A stretch of 64,000 bases of DNA from Polytrichum commune (lineage: Eukaryota; Streptophyta; Polytrichopsida; Polytrichales; Polytrichaceae): assembly GCA_950295325.1 (NCBI GenBank), contig OX485809.1, forward strand, positions 36,089,081-36,153,080, in the 5' to 3' direction. How positions within the stretch are numbered: position 1 is the first letter of the stretch; each line of letters starts with the position of its first letter. Below are positions 56,687 through 64,000 of this stretch, piece by piece. The notes under the pieces were generated by a model. The model made no database searches. It was not told where the DNA came from and was given only the letters and a program-made list of their open reading frames with translations. Position numbers and translations under genes: made by a program.

Positions 56687-56764
56687 TCCAACTTTGTTAG
56701 ACCTGTAGTTGGACGCACAGGGTCTGGCCTTGTAATTTTGGGGTGAGCGGCCACCCTAATCGTA

Positions 56765-56800
56765 CACTATTTAAAGGTGCAAATGGCTGTGTCTAGAATA
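56765..56800 (+). promoter_or_regulatory. possible promoter of the ParB/methyltransferase-like gene
   Basis: CTATTTAAAGG at about 56766 resembles a TATA box. It lies ~180 bp before the first ATG and just downstream of the palindrome array. A donor-like GTAATG near 56868 and an acceptor TTTGTTTTAG ending at 56936 suggest a 5' UTR intron. Confidence 0.35.
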
Positions 56801-56936
56801 AATTTTGTCATTCTTCCCTGTGTTCGTGGTATTCTGTTGTTTTTGTTGTTGCTATTGCTGTTGTTTTTGTAATGTTATTGCTAATGTGTTGCTACTTATT
56901 TTGAAATATTTATGAAACTTATTTCATTTGTTTTAG

Positions 56937-59900
56937 GACCAATCAATGGATTTGGAAAGAACGACTCCTATTTCTACTGATAATGATTCTACAATGCATT
57001 AACTTAAGTTTGTCCATCTCAACAAGTTCATCATCATCATGACATATTGTCAAATCTTCATAATAAGAAAAAGAAAAAAATAAATGAATCCCTTGATGAT
57101 TTTGACTCGGATGAAAATAATGATGGTGACAATAAAAACTTATCAAGAGAAAGTGTGGGAGCTTACGAACAAACGAAAGGTCAATTCCACTTTCACAATT
57201 TCTTCAATCCGTGCTGGACCTAATGCTCGCTTGCGTGTACCTTTATGTCGCATGGTTCCTATGCCGATTGTGCGTCCTGCTTTGAATGGTGACATTACTA
57301 AATTGGAGGCTGGTTTTTTCAATGGTTATCGTGATGGTGACCGTGTGTTTTATATATCGGCTACCGATTCTAAGGGAAACTTTCAATTCGTGGATGATGA
57401 GGTTCGCGCATCTTGGAGCCCAAACTGGGCTCAAGCCAATGCCCTGTTTGAATTTCAATTGGATACAGATTTGTCATTGACGTCATACAGAAACAAGATG
57501 TTTTTTATATGGGATGGAAATCACAGATTTCTTGCTTGGGAAAATTATATTGACCGCGTATATACCGAAGATTATGAACGTCATGTCTTTGTGGATTCTA
57601 TCATTTTGGCGCCCGAGCCTGACGACATTCCAAGTTTGTTGACTGCTATGCATGACATCAACAAGTAATGTTCTTACCTATTTTTTTACACTTATTTCTA
57701 ATTTATATTTGTTTTCCAAATTATATCATCATGAATCTAATTAATTTAATATTTCTTTTAGGTCAACCGAAAATTCTCACGTATCCACCAATTTGGTGCA
57801 TACTTTATATCGGATGCAAAGTATTGGCACCAAGCCTTTGACTTCCTTCAGAAAGCAACTGGATCCAAAGAGTTATAAACGATGTGAGGAGAAGTCCGTC
57901 GAAACTTGGTATTCTTTGACACGACCAATTTTTTTGGATTACATGTACAGTGTAGGTTTTTCTACGATTGCTAATATGTGCCTTATGTTTATTCACCTCT
58001 ATTTTACATTACACTTATATGAACTTATAAATATTGACTTTTGTTTGATTTTTCAGCAAGAACTTGCTGAGGCTAGCGATATTGCTCTCAACCAATATAA
58101 TGAAACTCATCCTCTTGAACGGACATCAAACGGAGTTTCAAAAGCAATGTCCGCAGCTGTCAACAAAAAACGTGCAATGTTATCTTCTAGTTTTACGAAA
58201 CAACTAGCGATTGCCGATATCAACCTTACCTCTGTTTTCCTTGAAGAAGTTAAGCACCATTGGGGTTCATTTTCGGTGCCTGAAATGCTACAAGAGAAAC
58301 TTCATCGTGTTGCTGTCAATAATGTGGATGCAGAAGTCAAAGTTGGATGGCTCAAGCTTTGGAATGGCAATAGATTTGACAAAGATGCATTGCATTTCCC
58401 GAAATCGCCCCTCTTTGATTCTGCACTTGATGATTGGTTATCAAAGTCTACATATTGGGCACAGTTGGAAAAAAAGACTATCGAAGAGCTTCAAAATATT
58501 CTTTCATCTCCTCTTCAGTTGCCTGCAGATGTGCTTACTCTCTCCGAGTATATCCAAACCTGGAAGTTTGCGGCTTTCAATTCAATATTCTATCGTGAAT
58601 TCCAAAGCGGAAAACTTAAAAAACACAACGGTTGGGATGAGCAACCTAATATTGATCTTGCTATGAAACGTGTATTATACAGGTATTACCTAATCTTATT
58701 ATTTTTTTGATTTTTTTGATTCTATTTGTCAAATTGTCATGGAATATTTGACTTACAATATTTTTGTGTGTAGGTATTTTCGATATGTTTTGATTCCACA
58801 TAAATGCGTTATAGGGGAACCTCGTTTTTTCCCAAATTGGCGTGACACTGGTGCAGGAGATTCATGCATGTTCACTACTGAGATTTGTTTGGATTGGTCA
58901 CTCCCACACTATGAGGATTGTGGTTGGTATTTTGATTGTCCTAAGGATGCATGTCCGTCAAGTGAGAAGATAATATGTCAGATAAATGATGCTAAAAATG
59001 TGGATCCTCGTGATACTGCAATTTTGCAAGCATAAATTGTGCAGCTTAAACTTAGAGAGCCAGAACCAAAAGAGAGAAAACGTCGTAAGAGGAAACATGT
59101 TCCTGAAACCAAAATACAAGATCAATCTTGCGCCAACGAATGAATCACCTATGACGCTATTCATCGTGCGCCAACGAATGTTTTAAGAAAATAGTTATTC
59201 ATACTGAATAACTTTCTCACGCTCTCTTTTGCTCGATCTACTGCTGTCAAGAACAAGTCTGAAGGGGTTGAAGTAGGCCCTCCTGAGTGGATCCAATGGC
59301 TGACATTTCTTGAAAACGTAAGTATTATTGTGTTTGGTATTTTCTGTAATGTTCTTACTTTCATTTGGATTTTATTTTGTGTCTTATATTGTGATATGTT
59401 GTGGTATTTCAGTTCAAAGACAATCGCGAATTTCATGTCATGGGAAGTCCGACTCCATTTGCCGTTGACTTGGTTTTTTTGCAATTTCCCGACGGTCTTG
59501 ACTTCAACCTCTCCAATAGACCTGCTGAAATTCCTCTTTGGAATAAATATGACAAGAACTGGATGGTTGCAACAATGTCCTTGTGCAAGTCCATCTTGTC
59601 TGATGATGGCGTCCTCATAGTATTTTGTGTTATCGATATGCAAACCAAGAAGGTTTTGAATTCAACCTTACACAACGGTAACATGAAAGGTCTTAGGACT
59701 TTTATTTGCCTCAATTCGTACATGGTGTTCAAGGATCCAGAGTCTCCAACCTACACCGTAAGTATAACACATCACAATTGTTTCTATTTAATTATTTTGG
59801 TGTTATTTGCATTGTATATAGTTTTAATACAATTTATATTTTTTTGTAGACTCCGGCATTTATGGCTCATGTCTTGGTAAGGGATTTTACTACCACAAAA

Positions 59901-60670
59901 TCTACGAGACAACCAAACTCCACTTTTTTTGGCACTGGATTGAAAAGCAAAAATTTGCTTTTCAATTTTGTGGATGAAAAAACCATGCTTCTTCAAAAAT
60001 CGGGAAGACCTTAGAGGGGGCCATATAAAAAATCGCCGCGTTTTTTTTTCAAGATCTTATTGAATTGTTTATACCATCGAATGGACGCGTTGTTGATTTG
60101 ACATGTTCCACTGGAGCTTCTATCCTAGCAACATGCGCATGTGGCAGACATCTTCTTGCATTTGAGGGTGATAATGACATGTTTGAGCACATATTGAAAC
60201 CGCTTTTGGAAAACGTTTTGAAAGAGGGGTCATCTAAGGAGAATATACAAGATCTCACAAAAGAAGATGATAATCTCTCAGATGAGGAGATGCTTGAATT
60301 TGAGTGTGAGTAAGTTTTAATACAATAAATTTTTATTCAATTCATTCGTTTCATTCAATTCATTGGTTCATTTTGATTTCTTCACATTATTTACATGTTT
60401 CATCGATTTGATTTCAGGAATACGATTGGAAAGAGGACATGTCTCCCGTTTTGGGCACATAGACAATTCCTACGAAGTCCAAGCCGTAGCCCGCGTCTCC
60501 CATCATATGCCGAGAATGTTGCAATTGCAATGTTGAATCTTGAAGATTCGGATCCAAATGAAGAATCTTGCTATATTTCCAAAATCAATTCGCAATGCAA
60601 AGGTGCTCGAATATATATAGATGACGAGGCAAAAGATAGTTTCATGTCTAGTGCTACTACTGATGAATAA
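56937..60670 (+). pseudogene. seven-exon gene: ParB-like N-terminus, beta-class DNA methyltransferase-like C-terminus
   Basis: Exons by GT-AG borders that keep frame: 56937-57664, 57762-57951, 58057-58682, 58774-59317, 59413-59757, 59850-60309, 60418-60670. The first exon holds MPIVRPALNGDITKLEAGF and WDGNHRFLAWENY, resembling ParB/Srx domains (RP.. and DG-HR). Exons 3-4 hold ~300 residues I do not recognise, with a Cys-rich YEDCGWYFDCPKDACPS. Exon 5 has VDLVFLQFPDGLDF, a motif IV (DPPY) position that is degenerate, and ILSDDGVLIVF. Exon 6 has a motif X-like stretch, then IPSNGRVVDLTCSTGASILA and CGRHLLAFEGDNDMF, which fits the AdoMet-binding motif I placed last, as in beta-class N4/N6 methyltransferases. 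Bacterial and phage methyltransferases also fuse ParB to such domains. Breaks: a stop near 56999, TAA at 59033-59035, TGA near 59141, a stop and shifts near 60013 and 60044. It is dead or nearly so. Confidence 0.5.
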
Positions 60671-60799
60671 ATTTTTGGACTTCATGTTGTTTATCCTTCT
60701 CAACCCTCTTATTACTAAACCCTAAAATCATCATTTTTAAGGCCACAATTCCACGGTTATAGGATATTGGTGGCCCTATTACCAAAATTTTCATCTTCC

Positions 60800-60868
60800 T
60801 CACTGCTCATAAGTTACCGCTCATCGCTCACCGCTCATTGCTCACCGCTCATAAGATAGCACTCCCCC
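60800..60868 (-). repeat. right inverted terminus of the DNA transposon
   Basis: On the minus strand it reads GGGGGAGTGCTATCTTATGA, then GCGGTGAGCAATGAGCGG and GAGCGATGAGCGG units. It pairs with 52841-52905. ATTGGGCATG follows on the plus strand. Confidence 0.85.
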
Positions 60869-60878
60869 ATTGGGCATG

Positions 60879-61020
60879 CTAGTTTTTGTCCCTTGTATTC
60901 TTTTGTGTTGGAGTGGATTGTCATGAAGGTTATATGATCATTTTGAGATTCAAAGATGAGACATATGCTAAACTAGTTTGGGTGGCAAGAGCTTTGTCTC
61001 AACCAATTTTTTTTTTAACT
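60879..61020 (+). pseudogene. DUF7869-like pseudogene, right part
   Basis: Coding-like GYMIILRFKDETYAKLVWVA, then RALSQP, resembles the C-terminal FVLVK...PFWVARALS part of DUF7869-type proteins. It is the continuation of the gene broken by the transposon. Confidence 0.5.
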
Positions 61021-63840
61021 TCTAGTCCTCATTACGACAAATTCAAGTGAATACTACCGACCAACGACACAGGATGAAGATGTGATTTGTCATTACATAT
61101 GTTGGGATACAAATCATAAATTTTGTTGGAGGGTGGATTATGAGCATGGTTCAAGTTAGATAGACACAGTTTCCATATTTATAGCCATAGGATCCACTGA
61201 AAAATCGTAGTGGGTCACTATCCATCTCTCAAATGTACATAACATTTGCAAAAGACAACCTTGCTCTCCTCACAGGTGAATTAGGCCAATGAGAACTTGG
61301 TAGAAGTTAAGTTGTTTGGATGTGAATAACCACTAAAAATATCCAACATTTCTATGTTTAATATAATTATATTATATTAAGAAATTTATATTGTAGCAGA
61401 CTATTAGGAAATCTATAGGCATTATGGGTTCAATACAATTGGGCTAGATTATGAGTTACTTAGGAATCCTATTATGTTTGGGTTTGGATGAATATCAATA
61501 TATAATATCCAATATATGTACTATCATTTTATTTGGTAGAATTTCCTATGTTGGAATCAATATGCATTTATTACACAATGGTTTTGTAGATTGAGGGATG
61601 TAGGGTTTATTCTATATGATATAAATAGACATATTCCTTTGATTTTTATGTTGAAGTAGGTTTTAAGTGCTTTACCCAATGTGCTTATATTGGCCAATCA
61701 TTAACTTTGGGATTGAGCTATATATTTCTTGTTGATATATCATAGCCTATGTTTAGGGTGACTCCATGTTGTTGTCATGCATATATTAATTTGAGAGATT
61801 GAAAAGTCTCAAATTACTTAATATAGTGTTGGAAGTACAAATTAGTGGATGGAGAGAACCAATTGCTAGTTACAGATGAATTGGTCGAACCAGTTAAAGT
61901 TCAAAACTTTAGGAGAACTACCGATCACATTAGATGAATTTATGGAATATACCTCTTATTAATCAAGAAAAACCAAAAGATCATGACATGTAACCAATTG
62001 GACTTGGAAACACCAGAATTTAGAGTAATTATGCCCAAAATCTCTCTGGAGATGAGTACAAATTAGAATAAGCACCTAACGGCGGTTGGGAAGTACACTA
62101 GATGGTCCTCGTACTATGGGCCACACTAATTTTCTAGAGCCCGCACTAATTCTCACATTGAGAATTAATGTGGGCCACATGACTTTCCAACCCACGCTAA
62201 ATTTCTAGTAGACAATCAACATGGACTATAATAGTTGCTTTACTAAAATGGTAATGTGAGTGATTATTTGATTTTGTGCTACTTTTGTCCTATAACTAAC
62301 ATTCAATGTGTTATTCAAAAATCTTTATGAAGACGCAGGGGAAGATGCAGGGCGTTGGACCCACGTTAGTTCCATCTTAACTAGAAAATTTTGGTGGCCC
62401 ACACTAATTATTTCCATGCAAAATTTCCACCCATGTACTAATAGACCTATTTAGTGTAGTGGACTTGGAATCACTCAAAATCATATACAATTTTTTGGGT
62501 GAAGGAGATTAGGCTATAATGCCACTTTCTGGGTGGATGATAACACTCATTTTATCTTCCCAATTTTGGAAGGTCACTCGTGGCTCTTTGGATGAAAAAC
62601 ATTTTTTAATCTTTATTTATCATCCTTCATCCAATAATATGGATATAAATAGCTTCTTCTCTGCTGAGAAGATTGCTTTCTGCACTCCCTATCTATAAAA
62701 AGGAAAATTCCCATGCTTGGAATTACACCGGTGTGTTTAACTAGTGTGGGTTATCATTTGGTGTTAGATGTTGCTATAAATGTATGCTAAGAATATCATT
62801 TCTCACCCATGTAACATAACTAGCTACAATGAATATTTGATTTAGTGTGTCATGTAAGTTAAGTGAGAGTTCAATGGTCTTCGTGATTTGTCATGTAGTA
62901 TCAAGTGTTATGTGACACCTTTTTTAGTTAATGCAAACCACATAGTGGGGATTTGGGGGGGGGGGGGGGGGCAACGTTGACCTACTTGTAGTTTAAGTGG
63001 TCACATGCGATAGATTGGGTATTTTTACATGGGCTATGAGGTAATGCGCACATTCATGAGACGTTCTGTATATTTGGTGAACATTCTTGAAATATACTTA
63101 TTGTATTTTCAAAATGTATATCTAATACGGTACCCTAAATTTTTACATTTTTAGTTTTATAATTGCCACTTTGAAACTATTTCTTAACACCACGTTGTCT
63201 ACTAGGATGTCAGTTAACTCCCCTCAATGCAACCAAGCTTCTATGAGCTTGTTGTCAAAATTGCAAGTCGTGGGGACTTAGGGGTTACCGTCCAACTTGG
63301 ATTTACAATGGATGACTAATCCCAGTGCACCAAACTAAGAGTAGAATGATTCTTGTGTGGACCCAAAATGGCTAATTGTAAAAGTGGTGGCCAAAATTGG
63401 CTGGATAGATCATGTTTCACACCACTTGGGACCACTTTTGAGTTCAGTGAGTCAATTGTTTTGTGTGCATTCATATGAATAGTAGGATATTTTGATGCTC
63501 AGATTATGGAAACATTATTGTACAAGTAATAGGCTTACTTGCCTCTTTGAAAGAACGTAACTAATTATTCACGTGGAATCAAAATTACAAAACAACTCGC
63601 ATTCCTTGTCATTTCTCTACTCCACCACTAAAAAATATTGCACAAATTTCAAGCCACTATTTCTAGCCAAATCAACTTATTTTCACCATTCTCCGAAATT
63701 CTAACCTTAGGTGTCCACTCTGCACTTACAATAATAATAATAATACACGACGTCGGGCAATTCAACGTGAATTTGAGCCCGTTGGCCCTAGCTTACTCAA
63801 GGTTCCCCTTGGTGAAAGGTGGGGTTTACTACCCACCTTA
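61021..63840. other. gene-free spacer with dispersed repeats
   Basis: No recognisable gene. It holds the second copy of the dispersed repeat at 61857-62055. Stretches rich in GTGGGCCACACTAATT-like words (62110-62460) also occur around 18700-19060, and a 17-base poly-G run lies at 62955-62971. Confidence 0.55.
61857..62055 (+). repeat. dispersed repeat, copy 2
   Basis: Homologous to 10440-10640, about 75% alike by eye. Confidence 0.6.
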
Positions 63841-63985
63841 CTGTGGGTGGGCTCTTGGTTTTTCCATCAAGTAGAGAGAAGATTTCATAGTTGGGAATCG
63901 AACCGCCAACCCCTTCATTTGGATCCGGGTACCTCTCCATTGTCATATGATAGTTTAGGATCATCTCAGACTACACTTATAAAAA
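63840..63985 (-). mobile_element. tRNA-derived SINE, copy 2
   Basis: On the minus strand: GGTACCCGGATCC, then GGTTGGCGGTTCGATTCCCA with a perfect box B, then a tail. Same family as 18300-18482. The tRNA-like head begins near 63975. Confidence 0.6.
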
Positions 63986-64000
63986 GGACATGGGTCGTCT

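Larger units (their letters stand above)
52841..60868. mobile_element. 8.0-kb MULE-like DNA transposon carrying two genes
   Basis: The ends are inverted copies. The left reads AGGGAAGCTATCTTATGAGC and the right, on the minus strand, GGGGGAGTGCTATCTTATGA; GAGCRRTGAGC units then repeat inward for ~65 bp or more. A perfect 10-bp duplication ATTGGGCATG flanks it (52831-52840 and 60869-60878). A 9-11 bp duplication and long inverted ends fit Mutator-like elements; the assignment is tentative. Inside are a minus-strand SWIM-type gene, palindrome arrays and a plus-strand ParB/methyltransferase-like gene. It interrupts the DUF7869-like pseudogene. Confidence 0.72.

Noticed and set aside
59128-59171. 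Small direct repeat (GCGCCAACGAATG) as an attachment site
   Set aside because: Two 13-base copies within a decayed exon; more likely a local duplication.

Overview
The window looks like nuclear DNA of a streptophyte (a land plant, or a charophyte alga) with a large, transposon-filled genome. The evidence is: three LTR retrotransposons of plant type, one with an initiator-tRNA-Met primer site; short GT-AG introns; an Arabidopsis-type telomere-like motif; many MITE-like inverted-repeat elements; and AT-rich spacer DNA. I cannot name the species. I see no intact ordinary host gene. Almost everything I can identify is mobile DNA or pseudogene.

Layout. 1-9988: a young Ty3/gypsy element with one open Gag-Pol frame (2079 residues) and LTRs that look identical where both are visible. 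It is inserted in a fold-back element (9989-10296). 10.3-30.8 kb: gene-poor spacer with MITEs (11.5, 14.7, 19.5, 26.6, 28.3 and 29.8 kb), a tRNA-derived SINE, nested inverted duplications (20.5-22.0 kb), and a decayed FCP1/NIF-like phosphatase pseudogene (27.5-28.1 kb). 30841-35948: a complete but decayed Ty1/copia element on the minus strand, with 183-bp LTRs, a GGACC target duplication, PBS and PPT. 36-40.8 kb: spacer with minisatellites and a poly-G-ended inverted-repeat element.

40842-50562 is the most notable object: a Ty3/gypsy element with a C5-cytosine DNA methyltransferase domain between protease and reverse transcriptase, and a PHD finger after the integrase. Its terminal repeats are arranged as B - internal - A - B - A (split direct repeats) rather than as two plain LTRs. 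Most of its in-frame stops are TGA at sites where CGA would fit, as expected from CpG decay.

50.8-61.0 kb: a DUF7869-like pseudogene interrupted by an 8.0-kb DNA transposon (52841-60868). This transposon has inverted termini and a perfect 10-bp target duplication, and looks MULE-like. It carries two divergent genes. One is a SWIM-type transposase C-terminal half on the minus strand. The other is a seven-exon plus-strand gene whose N-terminal part resembles ParB (GNHR motif) and whose C-terminal part resembles a beta-class N4/N6 DNA methyltransferase. Dense arrays of palindromes lie between them. Thus two unrelated transposons within 20 kb each carry a different kind of DNA-methyltransferase gene. 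61-64 kb is spacer with dispersed repeats and a second copy of the SINE family.
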